Source: Niastella vici (GTDB taxonomy: Bacteria > Bacteroidota > Bacteroidia > Chitinophagales > Chitinophagaceae). Taken from it: 64,000 nucleotides of DNA. Below, piece after piece: positions 7,438-15,367 of this stretch. The number at the start of each line of letters is the position of its first letter. Within the stretch, counting starts at the first letter, position 1. Below the pieces are notes generated by a model that saw nothing but the letters and a program-made list of their open reading frames with translations, was not told the DNA's origin and did not search any database. The stretch is from positions 620,001 to 684,000 of the forward strand of contig NZ_LVYD01000058.1 in the NCBI RefSeq assembly GCF_002077945.1, written 5' to 3'. A program made the position numbers and the translations under genes.

Positions 7438-8655
7438 ATGCAACGGAGAGAACTGCTGAAATTTTTTTCGCTGGTCCCCATGGCCGGAAGCGCTGCCCTT
7501 ATTCCCTGGGCGGCTGCAAATGCCGCACCGCCACCTTCTGTAAAACGCGACTACTTTAAAGAACTGGGTGTTCGCACCTTTATCAATGCCGCAGGTACCT
7601 ACACCATGATGACGGGTTCCCTGATGCACGATTATGTGCTGGATGCTATTCAATATGGCGCTACCGAGTTTTGTATGCTCGATGAATTGCAGGATAAAGT
7701 AGGCGAGAAGATAGCCGCACTCGTTCATTCCGAAGCTGCTGTAGTTACTTCCGGCGCCTTCTCGGGTATGACGCTGGGACTGGCCGGTATTTTAACCGGG
7801 GTTGACCAACGTAAAGTAGAACAGCTGCCACACCTCGATGGCACTGGCATGAAGTCGGAAGTGATCATTCAAAAAGCGCACGACATAGTATACAACCATG
7901 CGTTGAAAAATACGGGTTGCAAGCTCATTTATGTTGAAACGGCCGCTGAAGTGGAACAAGCCATAAACGACAAAACCGCCTTGTTACACTTTTTAAATAT
8001 CGAGGCCGATAAAGGCAAAATACAGCACGAAGAATGGGTAGCCCTGGGCCGCAAGTATAATATTCCTACCTCTATTGATATTGCCGCCGATGTTCCACCC
8101 GTATCGAACCTGTGGAAGTTCAATGATATGGGATTCAGTTTCGTCGTGATCTCAGGCGGCAAAGCCATACGCGGTCCGCAAAGCGCGGGATTGCTCATGG
8201 GTAAAAAGGAGATCATCACCGCTGCCCGCCTGCATATGCCTCCCCGCGGTTTTAATATTGGCCGGGGATTTAAAGTAAATAAAGAAGAGATCCTGGGCAT
8301 GTACGTAGCCCTTGAAAAATATATTCAACAGGACCATGACAAAGAATGGAAAGCGTGGGAAGCTACCACTGCGCAAATAGACAATGCAGCCAAAACCGTG
8401 AACGGGGTAACTACCAGTATCACCGTACCGGCGCTGGGTAATGTAACCCCAACCTTACAAATTACCTGGGATGCGTCGAAAGTAAAATTAACCGGTAAGG
8501 AACTGCAGGAAAAATTACGCAGTGGTATTCCATCTATCGAGATCGGCGGTGTAAAGGATAACAGCATTACCGTTACCGTATGGATGCTGAAACCCGGACA
8601 GTCAACAATTGTAGCCGCTCGTATTAAGGAAGAATTGGCAAAAGCGACCGCTTAA
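7438..8655 (+). CDS. SelA/DgaE-like PLP-dependent lyase with a Tat signal peptide
   Basis: 405 residues. The N-terminus MQRRELLKFF followed by a hydrophobic stretch to about 30 is a Tat signal. Export by Tat suits an enzyme that must bind PLP in the cytoplasm first. The body is a type I PLP fold close to the selenocysteine synthase (SelA) and D-glucosaminate-6-phosphate ammonia-lyase (DgaE) group: GVRTFINAAGTYTMM near the start, SEAAVVTSGAFSGMTLGLAG, SIDIAADVPPVSNLW, and K242 in VISGGKAIRGPQSAG as the Schiff-base lysine. It is not a true SelA, since no selenium genes are near. I infer alpha,beta-elimination of ammonia from an amino acid or amino sugar acid, yielding an enamine for RidA. A 46-bp hairpin follows the gene. 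Confidence 0.8.
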   Translation: MQRRELLKFFSLVPMAGSAALIPWAAANAAPPPSVKRDYFKELGVRTFINAAGTYTMMTGSLMHDYVLDAIQYGATEFCMLDELQDKVGEKIAALVHSEAAVVTSGAFSGMTLGLAGILTGVDQRKVEQLPHLDGTGMKSEVIIQKAHDIVYNHALKNTGCKLIYVETAAEVEQAINDKTALLHFLNIEADKGKIQHEEWVALGRKYNIPTSIDIAADVPPVSNLWKFNDMGFSFVVISGGKAIRGPQSAGLLMGKKEIITAARLHMPPRGFNIGRGFKVNKEEILGMYVALEKYIQQDHDKEWKAWEATTAQIDNAAKTVNGVTTSITVPALGNVTPTLQITWDASKVKLTGKELQEKLRSGIPSIEIGGVKDNSITVTVWMLKPGQSTIVAARIKEELAKATA

Positions 8656-8687
8656 AAAATAACAGGAAAAGGCGATGAACCCGTGAG

Positions 8688-8733
8688 CCCCGGCAATCAC
8701 TGCCTGCTTTTCCCTGGCAGGCAGTGACCGGGG
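8688..8733. other. large GC-rich hairpin between SelA-like and amidohydrolase genes
   Basis: CCCCGG (8688-8693) pairs with CCGGGG (8728-8733). Inside it CACTGCCTGC (8698-8707) pairs perfectly with GCAGGCAGTG (8717-8726). There is no T tract after it, so it looks like an mRNA-stabilising or processing structure, or a partial terminator, within the operon. Confidence 0.55.
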
Positions 8734-8744
8734 ATGGTTAATGT

Positions 8745-8775
8745 GCTATTTTGCTAATGTGATAATTTGATAATG
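8745..8775. repeat. intergenic short repeat of the GTGATAATTTGATAATG type
   Basis: AATGTGATAATTTGATAATG occurs here; related copies lie at 11047-11074 and, inverted, at 11115-11139. It is followed by AT-rich heptamer-like text (8794-8826, CTTACTTCCTGCTTCTTACC) that is the reverse complement of the GAAGTA repeat at 47314. These blocks are intergenic and make the first 28 codons of the long frame here unreliable. Confidence 0.5.
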
Positions 8776-8850
8776 AAAGCGAATTCCAAAATTCTTACTT
8801 CCTGCTTCTTACCTCTTACTTCGGACCCCGGGTTCACTATTAATTCAATT

Positions 8851-10107
8851 ATGTTCAAAATATATACCTTACTCTCTCTGGTTGCAATTGCATGGCAAAC
8901 ATCAACAGCACAGTCGTACAATTTGGTAATAAAAGGCGGTCATGTTATTGATGCCAAAAACAATCTTGATGAGGTTATAGACATTGCCGTTAGTGATGGC
9001 AAAATTGCCCGGATTGCCAAAAATATTGATGAGTCAAAAGCTACACAGGTAATTAATGCCAAAGGATTGTACGTAACGCCCGGCCTTATTGATGCACATG
9101 TACATGTTTTTTATGGAACCGATGCCGACCGCACTTACAGCAACGGCCCGCTGGCGGTTATCCCCGATGTCTTTACCTTCAAAACGGGTGTTACCACGGT
9201 AGTGGATGCCGGCAGCTCGGGCTGGCGCAATTTTCCCCTCTTTAAAAAACAGGTGATCGATCTGTCACAAACAAGAGTGCTTGCTTTTTTAAATATAGTG
9301 GGTGAAGGCATGCGGGGTGGTGTATACGAACAGGATACCAAAGACATGGATGGTAAACTCACCGGCATGACGGCCAGGCGCTACCACGATTATGTTGTTG
9401 GTATTAAAGTGGCGCATTATGTTGGCGCCGAATGGACGCCCGTTGATGAAGCCGTGAAAGCCGGCACCCTGGCCAATACACCGGTGATGATCGATTTTGG
9501 CAGTAGCAGTCCACCATTATCTATTGAAGAATTGTTTATGCGTCATTTGCGACCAGGCGATATTTTTACGCATTGCTTTGGCCAGTTGCGCGACCGCGAG
9601 CCCATTGTGGATATCAATACCAAAAAAGTAAAATCCTTTATTTGGGACGCGCAGAAAAAAGGAATTGCATTCGATGTTGGTTATGGTTCCATCAGTTTTG
9701 CCTTCTCCCAGGCCATCCCCGCATTTAAAAATGGGTTCTACCCCAATTCCATCAGCACCGATATTCATGCACATAGTATGAACGCTTCCATGAAAGACAT
9801 GCTGAATGTAATGTCGAAGCTCATGAGCATTGGCATGAGCCTGCAGGGTGTTGTACAGGCTGCCACCTGGAACCCCGCCCGCGAGATCAAACATGAAGAG
9901 TTAGGTAATTTGTCGGAAGGCGCAATTGCCGACATCGCCATACTGAATGTGCGCACAGGAAAATTCGGGTTTTTCGATTATACTGGCTATAAAGTAGAAG
10001 GCACCCAAAAGCTGGAATGTGAAATGACCATTAAAGATGGAAAGATCGTTTACGACCTCAATGGCCTGGCAACACCCCTGCCTGCAAACAAAATGGACGA
10101 TCATTAA
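8851..10107 (+). CDS. exported amidohydrolase / deacetylase-type metallohydrolase
   Basis: 418 residues from ATG 8851, which begins a clear Sec signal peptide (MFKIYTLLSLVAIAWQTSTAQ). Longer frames from 8767 or 8773 only translate an intergenic repeat. Amidohydrolase-superfamily features: the N-terminal composite strand YNLVIKGGHVIDAKN, HVH at 83-85, a probable carboxylated lysine K186 (GIKVAHY), H241 (FTHCFG), D304 (STDIHAHS) and the C-terminal GAIADIAIL strand. Where related amidohydrolases have a metal-2 His after the lysine (VMVHIG), this protein reads VMIDFG, with Asp. The family, next to DgaE-like enzymes in other phyla, is thought to remove acyl groups from amino compounds. I infer de-acylation of the substrate used by the preceding PLP enzyme, in the periplasm. 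Confidence 0.82.
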   Translation: MFKIYTLLSLVAIAWQTSTAQSYNLVIKGGHVIDAKNNLDEVIDIAVSDGKIARIAKNIDESKATQVINAKGLYVTPGLIDAHVHVFYGTDADRTYSNGPLAVIPDVFTFKTGVTTVVDAGSSGWRNFPLFKKQVIDLSQTRVLAFLNIVGEGMRGGVYEQDTKDMDGKLTGMTARRYHDYVVGIKVAHYVGAEWTPVDEAVKAGTLANTPVMIDFGSSSPPLSIEELFMRHLRPGDIFTHCFGQLRDREPIVDINTKKVKSFIWDAQKKGIAFDVGYGSISFAFSQAIPAFKNGFYPNSISTDIHAHSMNASMKDMLNVMSKLMSIGMSLQGVVQAATWNPAREIKHEELGNLSEGAIADIAILNVRTGKFGFFDYTGYKVEGTQKLECEMTIKDGKIVYDLNGLATPLPANKMDDH

Positions 10108-10119
10108 ACTCACCAGATC

Positions 10120-11043
10120 ATGAAACGGATCATTATAATACTTGTAGCTTTTTTATATACCATTACCGGAGCCCTGCAGGCGCAAACCATTGCGCGCGAT
10201 GAACTGGTATTCCTTACCTCGGAATGGAAGGGAGAACGTTTCCCGGATGGACGGCCGAAGATCCCGGATGAGCTTATTCGCCGCGCCCGCAATATTGCCA
10301 TGGAAGATGCCTGGACGATCCTCAGCAATGAAGGGTATACCTGTCAGTATGAAGGCAACTGGAAAACGGTGAATAATGATACCCCGGTGGTGGGCCGGGC
10401 ATTGACCGCCTGTTTTATGCCCTCGCGCCCCGACGTGGAAAAGAATATAAAAGAACGCGGTAAAAAAGAAGGACGCGTGGGTAATACCAACGCCTGGCCC
10501 ATTGATATGTTAACGAAAGGCGATGTGTATGTGGCTGACGGCTTTGGGAAAATATCGGGGGGAACGCTTATAGGCAGTAACCTCGGCAACGCTATTTTCA
10601 GTAAAACGGGTACGGGTGTCGTTTTTGACGCCGCGGCCCGAGACCTGGAAGGTCTCGCAGAAATAAAGGGCTTTAACGCGTATGTACGTGACTGGCACCC
10701 ATCGTACCTGAAAGAGGAAGTGCTGATGGGGTTGAACGCGCCCATCCGCATTGGGCATGCGATGGTAATGCCCGGTGACCTGGTGATCGCCAAAAAAGGC
10801 GGCGTACTATTCATTCCTGCCCATATGGCCGAAAATGTGATCGTGACTGCGGAGTTTATCATATTAAAGGATAAATTTGGGATAAGCATGCTGAAGGCCG
10901 GCCGGTATACACCCGGACAGATCGACAACCAATGGACCGATAAAATAAAACAGGATTTTCTCGATTGGTTGCAGAAAAACCCGAACGAGATACCCATGAC
11001 CCGCGCGCAGCTTGATGAGTATATGAAAAAGAGAACGTGGTAG
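10120..11043 (+). CDS. RraA-family (HMG aldolase-like) protein with a signal peptide
   Basis: 307 residues. A Sec signal peptide (MKRIIIILVAFLYTITGALQAQ) precedes an RraA/4-hydroxy-4-methyl-2-oxoglutarate aldolase fold: the loop GGTLIGSNLGNAIFSKTGTG and the strand VVFDAAARDLEGL, whose R-D pair and preceding Asp match the Mg/pyruvate site of class II RraA-type aldolases. The family cleaves or decarboxylates 2-oxo acids, although RraA itself is an RNase E inhibitor without catalysis. The protein is longer than a bare RraA (about 160-230 residues), with an extra N-terminal helical part and a C-terminal extension. Starting 12 bp after the amidohydrolase stop, it is clearly co-transcribed. I infer aldol cleavage of a 2-oxo acid made by the preceding enzymes. 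Confidence 0.82.
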   Translation: MKRIIIILVAFLYTITGALQAQTIARDELVFLTSEWKGERFPDGRPKIPDELIRRARNIAMEDAWTILSNEGYTCQYEGNWKTVNNDTPVVGRALTACFMPSRPDVEKNIKERGKKEGRVGNTNAWPIDMLTKGDVYVADGFGKISGGTLIGSNLGNAIFSKTGTGVVFDAAARDLEGLAEIKGFNAYVRDWHPSYLKEEVLMGLNAPIRIGHAMVMPGDLVIAKKGGVLFIPAHMAENVIVTAEFIILKDKFGISMLKAGRYTPGQIDNQWTDKIKQDFLDWLQKNPNEIPMTRAQLDEYMKKRTW

Positions 11044-11046
11044 GGC

Positions 11047-11139
11047 AATGTGATAATTGGATAATTCGATAATGCTTTAAATTCGTGAAGGCCGAAAAAT
11101 AACTGGCTCTCCGCATAATGCATTATCACATTATCAAAT
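11047..11139. repeat. inverted pair of GTGATAAT intergenic repeats
   Basis: ATGTGATAAT (11048-11057) and its exact reverse complement ATTATCACAT (11122-11131) flank about 64 bp. Both belong to the same short repeat family seen at 8745-8775. In RNA they would form a long-loop hairpin between the RraA-like and BASS genes. Confidence 0.5.
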
Positions 11140-11194
11140 TGGCTCTATAATTCACCAAACTCCCAATCAATCACAATAGATTATTAATAAAGAA

Positions 11195-12325
11195 ATGACT
11201 ATCTCAAAGATTGCCCTGCCTGTTGCTGCTGTTTGTTTGCTGGGATTTATCGTCTTCAATATTGTTGGCAGTGCTGCCTTTGCGGGGCCCTGGCTGATCG
11301 CTTTTTTTATTAGTCTGTCCATTGGCTTCAGAGCCTATGCCGCATTGAAAGGTTTTGCTTTCACCATGCTCATCTTTGCCGCAGTGACAACTGCTTTATA
11401 TTATCCGCACTACTTTGTAAGCTGGGGCGGCGTAAAGCTCGCCACCTTTTTTACGCCGCTGTTACAGATCATCATGTTTGGGATGGGAACCGAAATGGGG
11501 ATTAAAGATTTTGCCGGGGTTATAAAAATGCCCAAAGCAGTGTTGATCGGGTTGTTTGGTCATTTCACTTTTATGCCGCTGGCGGGTTATACGCTGGCGC
11601 GTGTATTTAATTTCCCACCAGAGATCGCGGCAGGCGTTGTACTCATTGGCAGTATGCCTTGCGGAATGGCCTCGAATGTGATGTCGTATCTGGCCAATGC
11701 CAATTTAGCCCTGTCGGTTACATTAACAGCAGTGGCTACCATGTTATCGCCTTTTTTAACGCCATTGTGGATGAAAATACTGGGCGGACAATTCATTGAA
11801 GTGAATGCAAAGGCCATGATGTGGGAAATCATCAAGATTGTGGTGCTGCCGATATGTGCCGGCTTGCTGTTCAACCGGTTCTTTAAAGGCAAACTTACCT
11901 GGCTCGATAAAATAATGCCGCTGATCTCGATGTTCGGCATTGCATTTATCATTGTGATCATTGTGGCGGCCGGGCGCGATAACCTCATTGTAATAGGGCC
12001 CGCATTGATAGTATGCGCACTAATTCATAATACAACCGGTTATTTGTTTGGTTACTATATTGGCAAATTGTTCAGGTTGCCTGAGCGGGATGCACGTACC
12101 ATCGCTATTGAAGTTGGAATGCAAAATGGTGGACTGGCATCGGGGCTGGCGCGCGAAATGGGAAAAGCAGCTACGCTTGGTTTGGCGCCTGCTATTTTTG
12201 GTCCGCTCATGAATATCACCGGATCGGTTCTTGCATCTTACTGGCATAGGAAACCGGTGAAGGAGTCAACGATTTCAGAAAAACAAAAAATGGAAGAGGC
12301 AGGCGAATCAGTAGAAGTGGGATGA
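11195..12325 (+). CDS. BASS-family (bile acid:sodium symporter type) transporter
   Basis: 376 residues, about ten hydrophobic helices. The two crossing motifs of the BASS fold are present: GSMPCGMASNVMSYLANAN in the first half and EVGMQNGGLASGLA in the second. Despite the family name, bacterial and plastid members carry 2-oxo acids such as pyruvate or ketopantoate with Na+. At the end of a cassette of exported enzymes, it most likely imports their keto-acid product. A charged tail of about 25 residues follows the last helix. The gap before it (151 bp) holds inverted repeats, so its level may differ from the upstream genes. Confidence 0.88.
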   Translation: MTISKIALPVAAVCLLGFIVFNIVGSAAFAGPWLIAFFISLSIGFRAYAALKGFAFTMLIFAAVTTALYYPHYFVSWGGVKLATFFTPLLQIIMFGMGTEMGIKDFAGVIKMPKAVLIGLFGHFTFMPLAGYTLARVFNFPPEIAAGVVLIGSMPCGMASNVMSYLANANLALSVTLTAVATMLSPFLTPLWMKILGGQFIEVNAKAMMWEIIKIVVLPICAGLLFNRFFKGKLTWLDKIMPLISMFGIAFIIVIIVAAGRDNLIVIGPALIVCALIHNTTGYLFGYYIGKLFRLPERDARTIAIEVGMQNGGLASGLAREMGKAATLGLAPAIFGPLMNITGSVLASYWHRKPVKESTISEKQKMEEAGESVEVG

Positions 12326-12414
12326 GGTTGTTAAATTGAAATACATGCGAAGGACGCGGTTAGTTAGTCGCAATCATTCATAAAAGGGTGGTTGAAGTAA
12401 TAGAACGTGTGTAA

Positions 12415-12792
12415 TTAACCAGCTTTATTCTGCGCATACTTCGCCCGGTTCTTTAATATACACTCCATATGCTGTTCGGCCCAGCCAGCCAGCTGCTCAA
12501 TATGCGGCAATAAACTTCTGCCGAGGTCGGTTAACTCATATTCTACCCGCGGCGGAATTTCTGGATACAATTTACGCGATACCAATCCATCGGCCTCCAG
12601 TGAACGCAAAGTAACCGTCAACATCTTCTGCGAAATATCGCCTATCTGCCCGTTCAACTCATTGAACCGCTGCTTTCCCACATGTCCTAATATGGAAATG
12701 ATCAAAATACTCCACTTGTCGCCAAAGCGGTCGAGTATATGCCTGATAGAACAGTTAGGGTGCGGGGAATTATTTTCATTATTATTTTTCAT
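12415..12792 (-). CDS. HxlR-family transcriptional regulator
   Basis: 125 residues, a single winged-helix domain with the HxlR pattern: CSIRHILDRFGDKWSILIISIL, FNELNGQIGDISQKMLTVTLRSLEADGLVSR, PRVEYELTDLGRSLLP. The N-terminal cysteine (C14) is the position used for thiol sensing in HypR/YodB-type members. It is transcribed away from the QorB-like oxidoreductase and FrnE-like gene, the usual arrangement for an HxlR repressor controlling quinone/electrophile detoxification. The shared 248-bp region carries palindromes, including TTACCT-GG-AGGTAA at 12819-12832. Confidence 0.88.
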   Translation of the reverse strand: MKNNNENNSPHPNCSIRHILDRFGDKWSILIISILGHVGKQRFNELNGQIGDISQKMLTVTLRSLEADGLVSRKLYPEIPPRVEYELTDLGRSLLPHIEQLAGWAEQHMECILKNRAKYAQNKAG

Positions 12793-12818
12793 GTCTAAAC
12801 ATTGATAATCAACATTAC

Positions 12819-12832
12819 TTACCTGGAGGTAA
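12819..12832. promoter_or_regulatory. palindrome in the HxlR/oxidoreductase divergent region
   Basis: TTACCT-GG-AGGTAA is a perfect inverted repeat 27 bp upstream of the HxlR start. TACTTAC-like blocks recur at 12816 and around 12868-12876, and ACTCTC-caaaa-GAGAGT lies at 12887-12903. These are candidate operators for HxlR autoregulation and control of the divergent gene. Confidence 0.4.
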
Positions 12833-13040
12833 CCTGCTATCAGTAAAGTAACTTCTTTGTTGGTATTTACTTACTTCTTAGCTTTGACTCTCCAAAAGAG
12901 AGTAAGACTCTAATAGGATGCAAGGTAAAACAAAAAAATAAGTCACACAAGTTCATCGCAAATTTGGGCCCTGAAAACTACATAAAGTGCACAGAATGAG
13001 TTATCTGTGGCATTTGTGCTGAACACAAAAAGTTGAACAT

Positions 13041-13904
13041 ATGATATTGGTAACAACCGCAACCGGACACCTGGGAACTGCCACCATTGAAGCCTTATTA
13101 AAGAAAAGCGTACCCGCCAGCCAGATCGCCGGCCTCGTTCGTGACGAGCAAAAAGCCGCCACTTTAGCCGCCAAAGGCATTACCCTGCGCAAGGGCGATT
13201 ACCATAATACCGCTTCCCTGGAGCAGGCTTTTAAAGGCATCGATACCCTGGTATTTATTTCTTCGGGCTCTATGGAAGACCGGGTAGGCCAGCACCGGAA
13301 TGTCGTAAATGCCGCCAAAACAAGTGGCGTAAAACACATTATTTATACCAGCGTGCTGAAGGCTTCGGGAACCCTGAAATTTACCGCCGGTATTGATCAC
13401 TACCATACCGAAAATCTTTTGAAAGAGAGCGGCATTCCCTACACCATTTTCCGCAATACCTTTTATATAGAAGTACTGCCCATGTTGTTTGGCCCCGCCC
13501 TGCAATCAGGCCAATGGTACTATGCAGCCGGTAATGCAAAAGTGAACCTGGCGGCCCGCACCGATATGGCAGAAGGTATTGCCAATGTAGCCATTGCTCC
13601 CGCATCACATGCCAATAAAATATATGAGATCGCAGGCAACCAGTCGTATACATTTGCCGAAATCGCCGGAGTAGTAAGCAAGGCTGTTGGAAAAAAAGTC
13701 GACTACATTCCCGTTCCCGTTGAAGCTTTGACAGAAGGGATGAAACAGGCAGGTGTGCCCGAAGCTTATATTCCCATGTTGGCCAGCATTGCAAACGCCA
13801 TCAGCCACGGCGAGCTGGATTCGGATGACAATTCGCTGGAAAAATTATTACAAAGAAAACCGGTTGGCCTCGATGAATATCTGCCAAAATTGTTAACTGC
13901 GTAA
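13041..13904 (+). CDS. NmrA/QorB-like NAD(P)H:quinone oxidoreductase (SDR family)
   Basis: 287 residues. An N-terminal Rossmann fold opens with MILVTTATGHLGTATIEALL, the atypical-SDR glycine pattern TGxLG. It continues through GDYHNTASLEQAFKGIDTLVFISS and HIIYTSVLKASG to a substrate part with FRNTFYIEVLPMLFG. This matches the NmrA/QorB (YtfG) class, which reduces quinones with NADPH or senses the NADP ratio. Divergence from an HxlR regulator supports a redox/electrophile-response role. It runs 25 bp ahead of the FrnE-like gene, so the two are probably one transcript. Confidence 0.85.
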   Translation: MILVTTATGHLGTATIEALLKKSVPASQIAGLVRDEQKAATLAAKGITLRKGDYHNTASLEQAFKGIDTLVFISSGSMEDRVGQHRNVVNAAKTSGVKHIIYTSVLKASGTLKFTAGIDHYHTENLLKESGIPYTIFRNTFYIEVLPMLFGPALQSGQWYYAAGNAKVNLAARTDMAEGIANVAIAPASHANKIYEIAGNQSYTFAEIAGVVSKAVGKKVDYIPVPVEALTEGMKQAGVPEAYIPMLASIANAISHGELDSDDNSLEKLLQRKPVGLDEYLPKLLTA

Positions 13905-13929
13905 AGGGAAAGAAAGAAAACAAATTATT

Positions 13930-14631
13930 ATGAAAGTAGAGATCTGGTCAGATGTGATGTGCCCGTTCTGCTATATCGGCAAACGGCGCTTTGAAAATGC
14001 CTTACAGCAATTACCTTTCAAAGATAGTGTTGAAGTGGAATGGAAAAGTTTTCAGCTGGACCCAACCGTTCGGCATGAGCCCGGTAAAACCATACACCAA
14101 TACCTTGCTGAACGCAAAGGTTTCTCTGAACAAAAAGCCAAAGAGCTCAACGATCACGTAACCGGAATGGCCGCAGCCGAAGGGTTACAATATAATTTTG
14201 ATAAGGCCGTTGTGGCCAATTCATTTGATGCACACCGCTTTTCGCACCTGGCCACCCGGCATGGCAAAGGAGATGCCGCGGAGGAAAGTTTGTTTAAAGC
14301 CTATTTTACCGAAGGGAAGAACATTGCCGATAAGGAAACTTTAACTCAATTAGGCACAGATATTGGGCTTGATGCAGCCGAAGTGAAAAAGGTACTGGAT
14401 GAAAATGCCTATGCGCAGAACGTGCAGCAGGATATTGCTGAAGCAGAAGCGCTGGGCATCCGCGGGGTTCCGTTTTTTGTGATCGACCGCAAATATGCGG
14501 TTTCAGGTGCACAGGCAGCAGAAGTATTTCACCAGGCATTGGAAACAGCTTATACTGAATGGAAAAAAGAGAATAATAATTTCACAACCATTCAGGGGGA
14601 AGTTTGTTCTACTGACGGTGATTGCAAATAA
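13930..14631 (+). CDS. FrnE-like DsbA-family oxidoreductase
   Basis: 233 residues, no signal peptide. A thioredoxin fold with CPFC at residues 11-14 (WSDVMCPFCYIGK), a helical insertion and the cis-proline strand GIRGVPFFVIDRKYAVSGAQ near residue 180. This is the cytosolic FrnE/2-hydroxychromene isomerase-like branch of DsbA, linked to disulphide handling under oxidative stress. Two additional cysteines near the C-terminus (EVCSTDGDCK) are a known type of second redox pair in FrnE. It is co-oriented with the QorB-like gene under the HxlR region. Confidence 0.88.
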   Translation: MKVEIWSDVMCPFCYIGKRRFENALQQLPFKDSVEVEWKSFQLDPTVRHEPGKTIHQYLAERKGFSEQKAKELNDHVTGMAAAEGLQYNFDKAVVANSFDAHRFSHLATRHGKGDAAEESLFKAYFTEGKNIADKETLTQLGTDIGLDAAEVKKVLDENAYAQNVQQDIAEAEALGIRGVPFFVIDRKYAVSGAQAAEVFHQALETAYTEWKKENNNFTTIQGEVCSTDGDCK

Positions 14632-14654
14632 GATCAATTAAAGATATATATTTG
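14622..14654 (+). promoter_or_regulatory. promoter for the YceI operon
   Basis: TATATTTG (14647-14654) matches the TAnnTTTG -7 box, with TTG at 14622-14624, 22 bases upstream. The predicted start near 14661 gives a leader of about 120 nt before the YceI ATG at 14783. The -33 part overlaps the end of the FrnE gene. Confidence 0.5.
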
Positions 14655-14711
14655 CGCCCCCCTAAACGCGTACCATAAACGATTGCACATTTTGGTATTG
14701 TTATATGAATT

Positions 14712-14734
14712 TTTCCAATTGGCAAAATTGGAAA
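14712..14734. promoter_or_regulatory. inverted repeat TTTCCAATT / AATTGGAAA in the YceI leader
   Basis: Nine-bp perfect arms (14712-14720 and 14726-14734) flank GGCAA, 48 bp before the first YceI start. It could be an operator or a leader hairpin. Confidence 0.4.
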
Positions 14735-14782
14735 GGTTAAGTTCTTATTATCTCTATACATTAATACTCAAACAATAGAAAC

Positions 14783-15355
14783 ATGAAAAAAGCAACTATC
14801 ATCGCAGCATTATTGATCGCATCAGCAGCAACAACATTTGCACAAACCTGGACGGCCGACAAAGCGCACTCCAGAGTAGGTTTTAACGTTACGCACCTGT
14901 CAGTAACTGAACTGGGTGGTACCTTCAACAGCATCGACGCCAAGCTCACTTCAGCAAAGCCTGATTTTACCGATGCAGTGGTTGAGTTTTCAGCCGATGT
15001 TAACAGCATCAATACCGACAACGAGCAACGCGACACACACCTGAAAAGTCCCGATTTCTTTGACGCAGCAAAATTTCCGACCCTTACTTTCAAAAGCACA
15101 TCTTTTAAGAAAGTAAGCGATAAGAAATATAAAGTAAGCGGTAACCTTACCCTGAAAGGTGTTACTAAACCCGTTGTACTGGATGTAGTATTGGGCGGTA
15201 CCTCAACCAACCCCATGAGCAAAAAAGAAGTGGTGGGTTTCAAGATCACTGGTACCATCAAACGTTCTGATTTTGGTGTAGCTACCGGTATGCCTACGGC
15301 CATGTTGAGCGACGAAGTGACGCTGAATGCAGGCACTGAATTTACAAAAGACTAA
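14783..15355 (+). CDS. YceI-family periplasmic lipid-binding protein
   Basis: 190 residues with a Sec signal (MKKATIIAALLIASAATTFAQ). The mature part is a YceI lipocalin-like barrel: TWTADKAHSRVGFNVTHLSV, the hallmark DTHLKSPDFFDAAKFPTLTFKST and NLTLKGVTKPV. YceI proteins bind isoprenoids or similar lipids in the periplasm and are often induced by acid, osmotic or redox stress. A second YceI gene follows 12 bp downstream, forming a tandem pair with a small membrane protein. Confidence 0.92.
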   Translation: MKKATIIAALLIASAATTFAQTWTADKAHSRVGFNVTHLSVTELGGTFNSIDAKLTSAKPDFTDAVVEFSADVNSINTDNEQRDTHLKSPDFFDAAKFPTLTFKSTSFKKVSDKKYKVSGNLTLKGVTKPVVLDVVLGGTSTNPMSKKEVVGFKITGTIKRSDFGVATGMPTAMLSDEVTLNAGTEFTKD

Positions 15356-15367
15356 TAAGATTTGATT

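Noticed and set aside
7438-8655. Selenocysteine synthase (SelA) assignment
   Set aside because: It has a Tat signal, catabolic neighbours and no selenium genes nearby; the DgaE/SelA-like lyase branch fits better.
8767-8850. N-terminal extension of the amidohydrolase from 8767
   Set aside because: TTG or ATG starts here translate intergenic repeat; a clean signal peptide begins at 8851.
10344-11129. 261-codon antisense reading frame opposite the RraA-like gene
   Set aside because: Shadow of a well-supported gene with signal peptide and motif; the antisense peptide shows no domain.
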